64,000 nt of DNA from CAZLQF01 sp964561545 (GTDB lineage: Bacteria > Bacteroidota > Bacteroidia > CAILMK01 > CAYYUA01). A program made the position numbers and the translations under genes. Location of the stretch: assembly GCA_964561545.1 (NCBI GenBank), contig CAZLQF010000006.1:1-64000 (forward strand). The letters run 5' to 3'. Positions within the stretch are counted from its first letter, which is position 1; each line of letters starts with the position of its first letter. The notes below the pieces were generated by a model. The model ran no database searches. It was given only the letters and a program-made list of their open reading frames with translations, and was not told the origin of the DNA. Of the stretch, positions 27,295 through 35,907 are shown one piece after another.

Positions 27295-28055
27295 CTGTTT
27301 TACAATTTAAAGGCTCATTTATAGCCTTTTAAACCATTTCAAAAATACCTTCAAAAATAATTTTTGCCAATTTATGATAATCATCCAAGAATTAAGAAAG
27401 CAAGTTTTGGTATTGAATCAATCTTGTTTATCTGCTACTAATTTTTATACTTCAATCAAATTGAATGCTTACAGAATAGAAAATTTAACCATCCGTTGTT
27501 GGGCTAAAACATGTCCCTAATTTTCAGAAAATGAGAAGAGATGGCCTATTGCCTTTGCTTTCTCTATACGTAATGCAAACGAAATTCAAATGTATAAAAA
27601 ACATTGAAGCTTAAGCAATACTCTGATGTATTGGTGTTTTTTTTACAACCCTATTGTAATTGCCCCCTTGATCCAGACAACCGGTCAGCTCCCCAGCTTG
27701 CTTATTGCCTTTTGCGGAATTGGAAAGGAGGTAAAGGCTTTGCTAATGTAACTGGCCAGTGATGGAAGTGGGCAAAGTAGTAATGTTATTCTGAGAAGCA
27801 TAATGGGCTATTTTAAAGAAATGGTTTTCTCTAATTTTAACCCTTACGAAAATTGGGGAAGCTTACCGTTTTCTTGTATACCCTTTTTCTAAATAAAAAT
27901 TAACGCTCGGCATCTGTATGTAACTTTACTAATACATTCAGATTTATATACAGGTAGCCATTGTTTTTGATGTTTTTAGCTTGTTTTTGTTGGTTTATAA
28001 AAAAGCCATTTAGTTACTCATTTTTGGGCTTTTTTGTTTTCGTTTATTTTGTAGA
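27295..28055. other. Gene-poor region of about 760 bases
   Basis: No open frame above 60 codons was found. The best small candidate is 27626-27751 (+), 41 codons of hydrophobic composition starting MYWCFFYNP, which I do not regard as proven. The segment around 27660-27780 is less AT-rich than its surroundings and could be a remnant. The right end carries the tRNA-Arg terminator. Confidence 0.4.
27999..28035 (-). terminator. Terminator downstream of tRNA-Arg
   Basis: A stem AAAAAAGCC / GGCTTTTTT with a 19-base loop lies 20 bases past the 3' end of the minus-strand tRNA. The T run follows the stem on that strand. Confidence 0.6.
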
Positions 28056-28131
28056 TGGTGACCCCACCAGGACTCGAACCTGGATTTGAAGCTTAGGAGG
28101 CTCCTGTTCTATCCAGTTGAACTATGGGGCC
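28056..28131 (-). tRNA. tRNA-Arg (anticodon CCT)
   Basis: Cloverleaf on the minus strand. The acceptor GGCCCCA pairs with TGGGGTC (one G-T pair), the D arm is GTTC...GAAC, and the anticodon stem GGAGC/GCTTC holds loop CTCCTAA with anticodon CCT, reading AGG. The T arm is CCAGG-TTCGAGT-CCTGG. The discriminator is A, and CCA is encoded at 28056-28058. Confidence 0.96.
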
Positions 28132-28318
28132 GAATAGACGTACAAAAATACAGCTTTATTAACATTACTATCTATATTCTTCTTTTTACTTAAATGAAAA
28201 AGCCTTATGTAAATGCTGAAAACCCATCTTGTATTTGCAAAATTTCAGAGGGTTGATGGAATTTAATTAAACATCTACTATGATTGGCGTTTTTAATGAA
28301 AACGATAAGTACTATATT

Positions 28319-28735
28319 TTAATTTGATCCATCCCTGTGGATACTTGAGTCTATCGAATATTTACCAGGGCCTGTAAAAGCCATAGCTACGAACGGTATA
28401 GCATACAACAGGGCAAATTCCTTTTTGCTGAAAGGATCATCCCAATGGATAACAAAAGCTGCGGTAAGCATGGTTATGGTTAACGGGATAATTGCTAATC
28501 TGGTATAGATTCCTAACATTAACGCTAAAGCACAAAAAAATTCTGCAAAAACAGTTAGCGCCAAACTGACTTCATTCCCTAATCCAATCGGATCAGGAAA
28601 CTCATTCATTTTCTGATTAAATCCAATTAGTTTGGGCAGGCCATGGTTAACAAGCATCATTCCTCCCATCATAACCCTTAAAAGCAAAAGGCCTATATGA
28701 TACTTCCATGAAGAAAGGTTCTCTGGGTTCGGCAT
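28319..28735 (-). CDS. DoxX family membrane protein
   Basis: A 138-residue protein with four membrane segments in the DoxX/MauE arrangement. The first helix is LLLLRVMMGGMMLVNHGLPKL, followed by a Phe/Met-Asn-rich loop, and the C-terminal half contains FCALALMLGIYTRLA. Related proteins take part in respiratory or thiol redox processes, but the role of this one is unknown. The ATG directly follows a hairpin with a T run, which may end the upstream regulator transcript or attenuate this gene. Confidence 0.85.
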   Translation of the reverse strand: MPNPENLSSWKYHIGLLLLRVMMGGMMLVNHGLPKLIGFNQKMNEFPDPIGLGNEVSLALTVFAEFFCALALMLGIYTRLAIIPLTITMLTAAFVIHWDDPFSKKEFALLYAIPFVAMAFTGPGKYSIDSSIHRDGSN

Positions 28736-28737
28736 AA

Positions 28738-28780
28738 AAAAGGGGTTTCAAGGTTACAAATATAACCTTAACACCCTTTT
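28738..28780 (-). terminator. Hairpin with T run between the XRE gene and DoxX
   Basis: On the minus strand an AAAAGGGTGTTAAGGTTA arm pairs imperfectly with TAACCTTGAAACCCCTTTT. The inner 7 bp (TAAGGTT type, 28750-28769) are perfect, and a run of six T follows. The T run touches the start codon of the DoxX gene. Confidence 0.5.
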
Positions 28781-28800
28781 AAACCAAATAAGAACGTTGC

Positions 28801-29193
28801 TTACGAGTTTTTTTCCAAGCCTTCGTTACGCTCGAGCAGTTCTATTATCTTGTCTTTAGAACTTACTTCCTGTTTTAGGTAGTAATTCTCACTTTGAATC
28901 ATTTCAAGCTCGTTTTTACAACGCTCAAGTTCAATTTCAGCTTCCGAACGCTTGTCTTCATCTTCGTCCTCGTTGAGCCACTTTGGCTCAGTCCCACGCA
29001 TTAACCAATTTGCATTTAAATTTTGGAAAGTGTCGAAAATGTTTAACAACACGCCCAAACTTGGGTTGGTGGTTCCCTTTACAGCGTTGGAAATGTTTTT
29101 AGCGTTATTGCCCGTTTTCTGGGCAAACGAAGTCTGATTCATTCCAAGACTTTTGATCAATTCGCGTAATCTTAATGATAAGTCCCCTTCCAT
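28801..29193 (-). CDS. XRE-family helix-turn-helix regulator with C-terminal coiled coil
   Basis: A 130-residue DNA-binding protein. Residues about 5-60 form the Cro/CI-type helix-turn-helix (LRELIKSLGMNQTSFAQKTG, then NISNAVKGTTNPSLG). NANWLMRGTEPKW follows, a segment common in Bacteroidota phage-like repressors. From about residue 72 an acidic stretch leads into a Leu/Glu coiled coil, replacing the usual S24 peptidase domain. It probably represses itself and the divergent gene at 29289 through the shared 95-base intergenic region. ATG at 29193. Confidence 0.88.
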   Translation of the reverse strand: MEGDLSLRLRELIKSLGMNQTSFAQKTGNNAKNISNAVKGTTNPSLGVLLNIFDTFQNLNANWLMRGTEPKWLNEDEDEDKRSEAEIELERCKNELEMIQSENYYLKQEVSSKDKIIELLERNEGLEKNS

Positions 29194-29258
29194 AAATAAA
29201 ATTATTTTAAGAAATTTTTTCCCATTTTCAAATTTTTATTTTAATTTTAATCCATGTA

Positions 29259-29266
29259 TTACGTAA
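29259..29266. promoter_or_regulatory. Candidate operator palindrome TTACGTAA
   Basis: A perfect 8-base palindrome lies 23 bases before the start of the plus-strand small protein and 66 bases before the XRE regulator start. Its position in the only space shared by the divergent pair suggests a binding site. Binding is inferred. Confidence 0.3.
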
Positions 29267-29288
29267 CAAGACAAATTTATGACAAATT

Positions 29289-29594
29289 ATGACAAAATAT
29301 CAAAAAACTTACCCAAATAATTCGAATCAATCTTACAAATACCACGTCCACAGCTACCTCCAAAAACTGCCTAAAGAGGATTTTGACTATGTCAACACCC
29401 ATTTACCAGCTTATTTGGGGATCAGCAAACGACAATGGGAACGCTACAAAAATTACACCTTGTTAGATACATCTGAAATTGCGCCTTCCAAACTAAAAAA
29501 GATTGCTGATACCTTATCTCATTTTTTGGACCAAAAAATTCACCTTGAGGATTTAATGAAATATCCTAAAAATGAATTTCTAACCAAAAGCTAA
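29289..29594 (+). CDS. Small basic protein divergent from an XRE regulator, unknown
   Basis: A 101-residue, Lys/Tyr-rich product. The middle part (YLGISKRQWERYKNYTL ... APSKLKKIADTLSHFL) reads like a helix-turn-helix with a second helix bundle, so it may bind DNA like a Cro-type partner. No database family is recognised. ATG at 29289; another ATG at 29279 is out of frame. Low GC and the divergent arrangement hint at an acquired regulatory pair, though no mobile genes are adjacent. Confidence 0.65.
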   Translation: MTKYQKTYPNNSNQSYKYHVHSYLQKLPKEDFDYVNTHLPAYLGISKRQWERYKNYTLLDTSEIAPSKLKKIADTLSHFLDQKIHLEDLMKYPKNEFLTKS

Positions 29595-29741
29595 TTTTAT
29601 TAACAAGTGAACCTAATTTTTGTGCTAAAAGTTCTAAAATAATTTTTATTTTTCTTTTTTCTTACTTGTTTTGCTAAATGAGCCAATATTACACGAAGTA
29701 ATAAAGGCCATTAAGGGTTTGATTTGCCAAACGTAAAACGT

Positions 29742-29768
29742 AAAAAAAGGGAGACTTACGCCTCCCTT
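29742..29768 (-). terminator. Terminator of the atp operon
   Basis: On the minus strand AAGGGAG / CTCCCTT with a loop of about eight bases is followed by a seven-T run, 27 bases after the atpG stop. Confidence 0.85.
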
Positions 29769-29794
29769 CATTCAAATAGCAATAGATTTTTGGT

Positions 29795-30700
29795 TTATTC
29801 ACTGGCAAGTGCTTCCGCACCACCGACAATTTCGCTAATTTCTTTGGTAATTGCAGCTTGTCTTGCCTTATTGTATTTTAATTTCAGATCGTCTATTAAC
29901 TCCTGTGCATTATCAGTAGCCTGATCCATCGCAGTCATTCTAGATCCATGTTCAGCTGCATTGGAATCCAACATCATCCGGTAAAAATTTACTTTGAGAG
30001 ATCTGGGTACCAAATCAGCAATGATCTCTTCCTTGGAAGGTTCAAAAATGTAATTGGGTGTTCGCTCTCCGTCTTTCCCCTCATTTGGATTTTCTTCTTC
30101 CTGATTTTCTGCAATAGGCAAAAATTGTTCTGCTGTGGGAATGTAGGTTATAGCATTCTTAAATTGATTGTAAAGCACCTCTATTTGATCGTATTCACCA
30201 TCAAGAAATTGATTCATGATATTGGTGGCAATTGCCTCAGTGTTTTCGTAACTCAAATTGTTGAAAAACTCAGGGTGATCTCCTACCAGTTCATAATTTC
30301 TTTTCTTAAAGTATTCGCTGCCTTTTTTCCCAATACAATAAAGATCAACATTTTTGGCTGAGTTCAGTGCTCGATATTGATCTTCCATTTGCTTAAGCGC
30401 AAGTTTGTTTATGGAGTTATTGAAAGCACCGCAAAGCCCTTTATCTGAAGTTACTATAACCAACATTACACGATTTACGGATCGTTGCTCATAATATCTG
30501 CCTACTACACTTTCTTCACCAAGGCTACCGGATAAATCCTGCATAATTTCCTTAAGCTTGGCTGAATATGGACGCATCTGCTCAATGGCTTGCTGCGCTC
30601 TACGAAGTTTAGCAGCAGCAACCATTTTCATGGCTTTAGTGATCTGCTGGGTATTTTGTACAGAATTTATACGTGTTCTTATTTCTTTTAAGCTTCCCAT
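29795..30700 (-). CDS. atpG: ATP synthase gamma subunit
   Basis: A 301-residue F1 central stalk subunit. The N-terminal helix GSLKEIRTRINSVQNTQQITKAMKMVAAAKLRRA (split) and the C-terminal helix with SRMTAMDQATDNAQELIDDL pack as the rotating coiled coil. Between residues about 200 and 220 is a Glu/Asn-rich insertion (NQEEENPNEGKDGERT) longer than in most homologues. It is the last gene of the operon, followed by a terminator. Confidence 0.96.
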   Translation of the reverse strand: MGSLKEIRTRINSVQNTQQITKAMKMVAAAKLRRAQQAIEQMRPYSAKLKEIMQDLSGSLGEESVVGRYYEQRSVNRVMLVIVTSDKGLCGAFNNSINKLALKQMEDQYRALNSAKNVDLYCIGKKGSEYFKKRNYELVGDHPEFFNNLSYENTEAIATNIMNQFLDGEYDQIEVLYNQFKNAITYIPTAEQFLPIAENQEEENPNEGKDGERTPNYIFEPSKEEIIADLVPRSLKVNFYRMMLDSNAAEHGSRMTAMDQATDNAQELIDDLKLKYNKARQAAITKEISEIVGGAEALASE

Positions 30701-30726
30701 TCAACTATTATTGTGGGGTTCAAGAT

Positions 30727-32307
30727 TTAGCTTTTGTATTTCTCGATCAATTCTTTAGCGAGGTTTTCAATTTTTTCCTGATGCTCATCTTCCCATTTGC
30801 CAGATTTAATAGCATCAAAAACATCTTGATTTTGGGCTTCCATAATTTCAAGGAATTCTTTCTCAAAATCGCGCACCTTTTCAGTGGGTATGGAAGACAG
30901 CAATCCTTTCGTTCCCAAATGAATGATGGCTACCTGTTTTTCTACAGGATAAGGAGAAAATTGGTCTTGCTTCAATAGTTGAACGTTTCTTTCTCCTTTA
31001 TTTAGAACAGCTTGGGTGGAGGCATCAAGATCAGAACCAAATTTGGCAAATGCCTCAAGTTCCCGATATTGAGCCAGATCCAGCTTAAGTGTTCCAGCGG
31101 TTTTCTTCATGGGTTTAATCTGAGCACTACCACCCACACGTGAAACCGAAATTCCAACATCAATTGCTGGTCTCATGCCTGAATTAAACAAATCGGTATC
31201 AAGGAAAATCTGCCCATCCGTAATCGAAATAACGTTCGTTGGAATGTAAGCGGAAACGTCACCTGCTTGGGTTTCAATAATAGGCAAGGCGGTTAAAGAG
31301 CCACCTCCTTTAGCATGGTCTTTTATGCTTTCGGGCAGGTCATTTACCTGACTAGCAATTTCATTGGAGTTAATAATTCTGCAAGCCCTTTCAAGCAGCC
31401 TTGAGTGAAGATAAAAGACGTCACCGGGGTATGCTTCACGACCCGGGGGCCTTCTCAGTAACAGGGAAACCTCACGGTAAGCAACTGCTTGCTTGGAAAG
31501 GTCATCATAATTAATCAATGCTGCTCGGCCTGTGTCCCTAAAATATTCACCGATGGCACAACCACTAAATGGCGCATAAAATTGAAGGGGAGCAGGATCA
31601 GCAGCACTTGCGGCTACTACAACCGTATAATCCATGGCCCCTTCTTCTTCTAATTTCTTAACGGTGTGGGCAATGGTAGAAGCTTTTTGACCGCATGCCA
31701 CATAGATACAATAAACAGGCTCTCCTTTTTCATAAAATTCACGCTGGTTAATAATGGTGTCTATGCCGATGGTACTTTTACCAATTTGACGGTCCCCAAT
31801 GATCAATTCCCTTTGTCCTCTACCGATAGGTATCATGGAGTCAATGGCTTTAATACCCGTCTGCAAAGGTTCGTCAACTGGTTGCCGGTAGATAACGCCA
31901 GGTGCTTTTCTTTCAATAGGCATTTCATAAGATTCGCTAGTTATAGGGCCTTTCCCATCAATAGGCTGACCTAATGGATCAACAACCCGGCCTAACATAC
32001 CTTCACTAACATTAATAGAGGCAATTTTTTTAGTACGCTTGGCCGAGGATCCTTCTTTAATGCCTTCTTCACTTCCCAATAATACCGCACCCACATTGTC
32101 TTCTTCAAGATTCAGGACAATGCCTTGTGTACCTTGTTCAAACTCAATGAGCTCTCCAGATCTAACTGAACTCAATCCATATATCCGAGCGATACCATCT
32201 CCTACTTGGAGTACAGTACCTACTTCCTGAAGGTCTGTATCTGTTTTAAATTCTGAAAGTTCCTGCCTTAGTATTTCAGAAACTTCATCAGGTCTAACGT
32301 CTACCAT
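30727..32307 (-). CDS. atpA: ATP synthase alpha subunit
   Basis: A 526-residue F1 alpha subunit, the non-catalytic nucleotide-binding partner of beta. The Walker A is GDRQIGKST, with Ile where Thr is common. The alpha signature PPGREAYPGDVFYLHSRLLERA is intact. ATG at 32307. The catalytic beta (atpD) and epsilon (atpC) genes are not in this operon and must lie elsewhere, as is usual in Bacteroidota. Confidence 0.98.
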   Translation of the reverse strand: MVDVRPDEVSEILRQELSEFKTDTDLQEVGTVLQVGDGIARIYGLSSVRSGELIEFEQGTQGIVLNLEEDNVGAVLLGSEEGIKEGSSAKRTKKIASINVSEGMLGRVVDPLGQPIDGKGPITSESYEMPIERKAPGVIYRQPVDEPLQTGIKAIDSMIPIGRGQRELIIGDRQIGKSTIGIDTIINQREFYEKGEPVYCIYVACGQKASTIAHTVKKLEEEGAMDYTVVVAASAADPAPLQFYAPFSGCAIGEYFRDTGRAALINYDDLSKQAVAYREVSLLLRRPPGREAYPGDVFYLHSRLLERACRIINSNEIASQVNDLPESIKDHAKGGGSLTALPIIETQAGDVSAYIPTNVISITDGQIFLDTDLFNSGMRPAIDVGISVSRVGGSAQIKPMKKTAGTLKLDLAQYRELEAFAKFGSDLDASTQAVLNKGERNVQLLKQDQFSPYPVEKQVAIIHLGTKGLLSSIPTEKVRDFEKEFLEIMEAQNQDVFDAIKSGKWEDEHQEKIENLAKELIEKYKS

Positions 32308-32337
32308 TCTTATTTAATTTATAATTTTCTACAATGT

Positions 32338-32874
32338 TTAATTTTTTAAAGCTTTATTAAAATGTGCTAGTTTGGATGCTACGCTGGCATCCCAAAGTTT
32401 GTCTCCAAACTTTAAAACAAATCCACCAATCAAGCTTTCATCGACCATATTTTCAAGCTTCACTTCTTTTACATGGTGGTCCTTTAATTTTTCTTTCATT
32501 TTCTCCTTAGTCTCATCCGGAAGCTCTATTGAAGTATAAACCTGGGCATCATATATGCCATTCAATAATTTGTATTGCCTTACAACATGTTCAAAAATCT
32601 CTTTCAAAGCATTACCCCTTTTCTTCCTCAATACGAGATCAACAAATTTCTGGGTGTATTCTGAAAGGTGATTTTCAAAAATACGCTTAAAAATATTCTT
32701 TTTCTTATCCAGTGAAATGATTGGATTTTCTAAAGAAACTACAAGCAGCCTGTTATCAGCACAAACTTGTAGAAATGTTTGAGCATCTTGGTAGATGTTT
32801 TCGATCTGATCTTCTTTCTTGCCCAGATCAATCAGCGATTTTGCATACCTGGATGCAACCCTTGATAATGACAT
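32338..32874 (-). CDS. atpH: ATP synthase delta subunit
   Basis: A 178-residue F1 delta (OSCP) subunit linking the peripheral stalk to the alpha/beta head. It begins MSLSRVASRYAKSLIDLGKK and ends in a beta strand GGFVLKFGDKLWDASVASKLAHF, the family's conserved C-terminal block. It lies three bases after atpF. Confidence 0.95.
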   Translation of the reverse strand: MSLSRVASRYAKSLIDLGKKEDQIENIYQDAQTFLQVCADNRLLVVSLENPIISLDKKKNIFKRIFENHLSEYTQKFVDLVLRKKRGNALKEIFEHVVRQYKLLNGIYDAQVYTSIELPDETKEKMKEKLKDHHVKEVKLENMVDESLIGGFVLKFGDKLWDASVASKLAHFNKALKN

Positions 32875-32877
32875 AAC

Positions 32878-33372
32878 TTAGTTTAAGTTAGTTTCTTCTA
32901 AATATTCATCTATTAATTGTTCTTGGTCTTCTTTGGTGGATAATTCCCGTTTCACAATTTTAGTGGCCACTTGAACAGCAATGTTTCCTACCTCGCTTTT
33001 AAGCTCCTTAAAAGCTTTATCCCTTTCCTTCTCTATATTGGCTTTAGCCTCATCTAAAATACGCTGGTGTTCTTGCTTTGCTTCTTCTCTGGCTTCACTG
33101 ATGATCTTTTCTTTGTTATCCTTGGCTTCCTTTAGGATCTTATCCCGCTCAACCTTAGCTTCTTCCACCAATTTTTCATTTTCAGCTTTAAGGTTGTCCA
33201 TTTCCTCTCGTGCTTTTTTGGCATCATTCAAAGCCTCTTCAATCGATTTTTCCCGTTCACTTAAAGAATGGGTAATTGGTTTCCAAGCATATTTGGATAA
33301 CAGCCATAAGACAATCAGAAAAATTATCAAGGTCCAGAAAAACAATCCTAAATCTGGTGTTAACAGCTCCAT
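32878..33372 (-). CDS. atpF: ATP synthase subunit b
   Basis: A 164-residue peripheral stalk subunit: one N-terminal membrane helix (LFFWTLIIFLIVLWLLSKYAW) followed by a long charged helix rich in Glu, Lys and Ala that dimerises. The length is normal and the start is ATG. Confidence 0.96.
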   Translation of the reverse strand: MELLTPDLGLFFWTLIIFLIVLWLLSKYAWKPITHSLSEREKSIEEALNDAKKAREEMDNLKAENEKLVEEAKVERDKILKEAKDNKEKIISEAREEAKQEHQRILDEAKANIEKERDKAFKELKSEVGNIAVQVATKIVKRELSTKEDQEQLIDEYLEETNLN

Positions 33373-33451
33373 AAATATAATTAAGTTTTAATTGTACAGT
33401 ATAAACACCTGCTCTTGCAGCCAATCGCTACAAGAGCAGGTTCACTAAAAG

Positions 33452-33703
33452 TTACAGTACTACTGCAAGGAAGCATACAACAACGCCAAACAAGCAAATG
33501 CCTTCAATTAAGGCTGCTGTAAGGATCATGTTGGCCCGAATATCGTTTGAAACTTCGGGTTGACGAGCAATGGCTTCCACAGCCCCAGAGCCGATCTTAC
33601 CGATGCCAAGACCAGCACCAATAGCAACGAGGCCGGCTCCAAGACCAGCACCCATTACGCCAATGCTTCCTCCAACTGCTAATAAAATGGTTTCTAATAA
33701 CAT
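33452..33703 (-). CDS. atpE: ATP synthase subunit c
   Basis: An 83-residue proteolipid of two membrane helices. The first has the GxGxGxG-type packing motif (AIGAGLGIGKIGSGA). The polar loop is RQPEVSNDIR, and the second helix carries the ion-binding glutamate in ALIEGICLF. Gly rather than Ser/Thr after the glutamate argues for protons rather than sodium; this is inference. Confidence 0.97.
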   Translation of the reverse strand: MLLETILLAVGGSIGVMGAGLGAGLVAIGAGLGIGKIGSGAVEAIARQPEVSNDIRANMILTAALIEGICLFGVVVCFLAVVL

Positions 33704-33742
33704 GTAATTGGTTTTAGTGGTTAAAAAAGTTTTTAAATAGCT

Positions 33743-34813
33743 TTATTCATGATGTTCTTCTATTGCTTGCCCTATAAAAACTGCCGATAACATGGCAAAT
33801 ATATAAGCCTGAATGGCAGCGACTAATAATTTAAGGAAGTAAAGGAATATGGTAAACGCCATAGAAAAAGGCGAAATAATGTAACCGATACCTGCACTCA
33901 TTTCCCCGAAAATGAATATCAAGCTAATGATGCTTAATATTATAATATGACCGGCCGTCATATTGGCAAACAGACGGATGGTTAAAGCAACAGGCTTGGT
34001 AAATATTCCAATGAATTCAACGAGTGGCATAATGGGAATGGGAAGCTTAAGCCATATCGGAACTCCAGGTGTATTAAAAATATGCTTCCAATAATCTTTT
34101 GTAGCACTCACATTGGTTACAATAAAAGTGATTAAAGAAAGGGCCAATGTTACTGCAATATTACCTGTAACGTTGGCTGCTCCAGGAATTAACCCGAGCA
34201 AGTTGTTAAGCCAAACGAAGAAAAATACAGTTATGATGTAAGGAAAATACTTGATCCATTTATCACCGATGGCAGGTTTGGTAATTTCATCCCTAACAAA
34301 GACAATCACAGGCTCTAATAAAGATTGAGAGCCTTTGGGTACTGAGTTGGGGTTTTGCTTGTAACGCCGCGCAATTGACAAAAAGAGGAGCAGCAGCAAT
34401 ACTGCACTGATCATCATGGAAAAGACGTTTTTGGTAATGGAAAAATCATAAAAACTCTTTCCGTCTTTACGTGTCAAATCACCATGATGCAGTTCATAAC
34501 CTTTGTAGGTATGGTCCTCACTTTTATACAAGTTTTTAGAAATAAATACATCCAATCCTTCCCCAGGGGTATATAAAATCATGGGCAGATGAATGGTGGC
34601 ATGAAAATCTCCAATTGTAAAGAAATGCCATTTATAACCATCTTTAATATGATGCATGATCATATCACCAGGACTGAACCCCTCTTCTTGCTTAGCCTGT
34701 TCTTCACTTTCCGAAGAGGAAGCTTGGATTGAATTATACGATACTAATAAAGAGAGGAAAATCGTGAGTAAACTCGCTCTTAAAAATAGATTATTTGCCT
34801 TTTTCACTTTCAT
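33743..34813 (-). CDS. atpB: ATP synthase subunit a
   Basis: A 356-residue Fo subunit a. The essential arginine is in LTIRLFANMTAGH. The protein begins with a signal-peptide-like segment and about 100 hydrophilic residues before the first core helix, an N-terminal periplasmic extension typical of Bacteroidota. It overlaps the preceding small membrane gene by 23 bases. Confidence 0.96.
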   Translation of the reverse strand: MKVKKANNLFLRASLLTIFLSLLVSYNSIQASSSESEEQAKQEEGFSPGDMIMHHIKDGYKWHFFTIGDFHATIHLPMILYTPGEGLDVFISKNLYKSEDHTYKGYELHHGDLTRKDGKSFYDFSITKNVFSMMISAVLLLLLFLSIARRYKQNPNSVPKGSQSLLEPVIVFVRDEITKPAIGDKWIKYFPYIITVFFFVWLNNLLGLIPGAANVTGNIAVTLALSLITFIVTNVSATKDYWKHIFNTPGVPIWLKLPIPIMPLVEFIGIFTKPVALTIRLFANMTAGHIIILSIISLIFIFGEMSAGIGYIISPFSMAFTIFLYFLKLLVAAIQAYIFAMLSAVFIGQAIEEHHE

Positions 34814-35204
34814 TAGACCTATTTAAATGCGGGCGCAATTTATGTATTAATTGAGAAACTTCAAATATTGTGAATAAAACATATGCAATAAGAAAACTAA
34901 CTACGATGAACAGCGTATTAGGGTAATTTTGAACCAATACATAAAGCACCAATAAAAAGATTACAATTTTTACCATTAGGCTTCCGGATAGTGCAGCCAT
35001 AAAGTGAGCATGCTTATTTTTAAACGTAGCCAAAAGGGCAATTCCAGAGGCAAGCCCCATTGAACCAACAAAAAGGGTCATTATTAAAGCAACTTGGAAA
35101 AACTCAAATTGGTCCAATAATAAAAATGAAAAATTCAAGAGTAAGATCAAAACCCAAAAAAGGACATAGTTACGGATAAAGCCAAAAATTTCTGATTTGT
35201 TCAT
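34791..35204 (-). CDS. Small four-helix membrane protein in the atp operon (AtpI-like)
   Basis: A 137-residue protein with four hydrophobic segments and a basic C-terminal tail, placed between atpZ and atpB. The position and size resemble AtpI, which assists c-ring assembly, but sequence identity to AtpI is not obvious to me. The start ATG overlaps the atpZ stop (ATGA). Function inferred from context only. Confidence 0.75.
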   Translation of the reverse strand: MNKSEIFGFIRNYVLFWVLILLLNFSFLLLDQFEFFQVALIMTLFVGSMGLASGIALLATFKNKHAHFMAALSGSLMVKIVIFLLVLYVLVQNYPNTLFIVVSFLIAYVLFTIFEVSQLIHKLRPHLNRSNESEKGK

Positions 35205-35464
35205 TGTTTGGTTACTTCTTTAACAATTTGAGCCAAGGCGATGATAATAGCAAGAAGAGAAAAAATTATGGTAAGAAAAGGGATCTTTGTTTCGATCAAT
35301 TGATCAAGCCAGTGGCCAATGCCAAAACCAATAAGTACTGCCGCAACCAACTGAAATCCCAATCCTAAGTACTTGCTGTAATTATACAGATGTGGCTTTT
35401 TCGGATTTTGATTGTTGTTGGTTTGTTGATTGTGCTCCGTTTTGTTGTTCCTTTCCTTGTTCAC
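35201..35464 (-). CDS. atpZ: AtpZ-type ATP synthase accessory protein
   Basis: An 87-residue protein with two membrane helices (YLGLGFQLVAAVLIGFGIGHWLD and FLTIIFSLLAIIIALAQIV). The GxGFGIGHWLD turn is typical of AtpZ / AtpI-like proteins. The only start before the first helix is GTG at 35464, giving an Asn/Gln/Lys-rich leader that overlaps the bactofilin gene by 83 bases in another frame. A non-canonical start closer to the helix (CTG or TTG near the bactofilin stop) is possible. Confidence 0.8.
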   Translation of the reverse strand: MNKERNNKTEHNQQTNNNQNPKKPHLYNYSKYLGLGFQLVAAVLIGFGIGHWLDQLIETKIPFLTIIFSLLAIIIALAQIVKEVTKQ

Positions 35465-35879
35465 GTCCGTTATTTATGTTTTCAGCATGTTCTTTGGGCT
35501 GAACAGCTTCCCCCATCTTACATTGGCCATTAAATTGGGCTCCTTTATCAACAACCAATCTTTTGGTATGGATATCTCCATCAACTTTTGATTTTTCCTT
35601 AAGATATAGTAAGTCCTTGATGTAAACGTTGCCTTGCACCTGGCCAGTTAGATCTGCATTCTGGCAATATAGATTTCCTTCTACACGTCCGCTTTCTCCC
35701 AAAACAACTTTAGCTTTTGAATTTATATCGCCGTTAACCTTGCCATCTATCCGGATATCACTTTCCGTGTCAACCTCTCCATTAATTGTTGTGGTAGCTC
35801 CTATTAGATTAATGGAGTTTGAAGCATATTCTCCATTCTTCTTACTTAATCCATTTCCACTTTTTTCACGCTTAAACAT
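35382..35879 (-). CDS. Bactofilin
   Basis: A 165-residue bactofilin, a self-assembling cytoskeletal beta-helix. Residues about 25-115 show the repeating short beta strands with Gly turns (TTINGEVDTESDIRIDGKVNGDI, VVLGESGRVEGNLYCQNADLTGQVQGNV). The Asn/Gln/Glu-rich tail from about 120 is low-complexity and overlaps atpZ. Bactofilins often sit beside M23 peptidases, as here, and position them for cell-wall shaping. Confidence 0.92.
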   Translation of the reverse strand: MFKREKSGNGLSKKNGEYASNSINLIGATTTINGEVDTESDIRIDGKVNGDINSKAKVVLGESGRVEGNLYCQNADLTGQVQGNVYIKDLLYLKEKSKVDGDIHTKRLVVDKGAQFNGQCKMGEAVQPKEHAENINNGREQGKEQQNGAQSTNQQQSKSEKATSV

Positions 35880-35907
35880 ATGTTGTTTTTTTAATTTCAG
35901 AAGTTAG

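Noticed and set aside
27626..27751. 41-codon plus-strand frame beginning MYWCFFYNP
   Set aside because: Short, cysteine- and aromatic-rich, no leader signal or neighbour support; kept only as a note on the gap.
28801..29594. Prophage or integrative element around the XRE pair
   Set aside because: No integrase, capsid, mobilisation genes or direct repeats at tRNA-Arg were seen.
32981..33391. 136-codon plus-strand frame opposite atpF
   Set aside because: A shadow of the charged atpF helix; Ser/Leu-rich with no family character.
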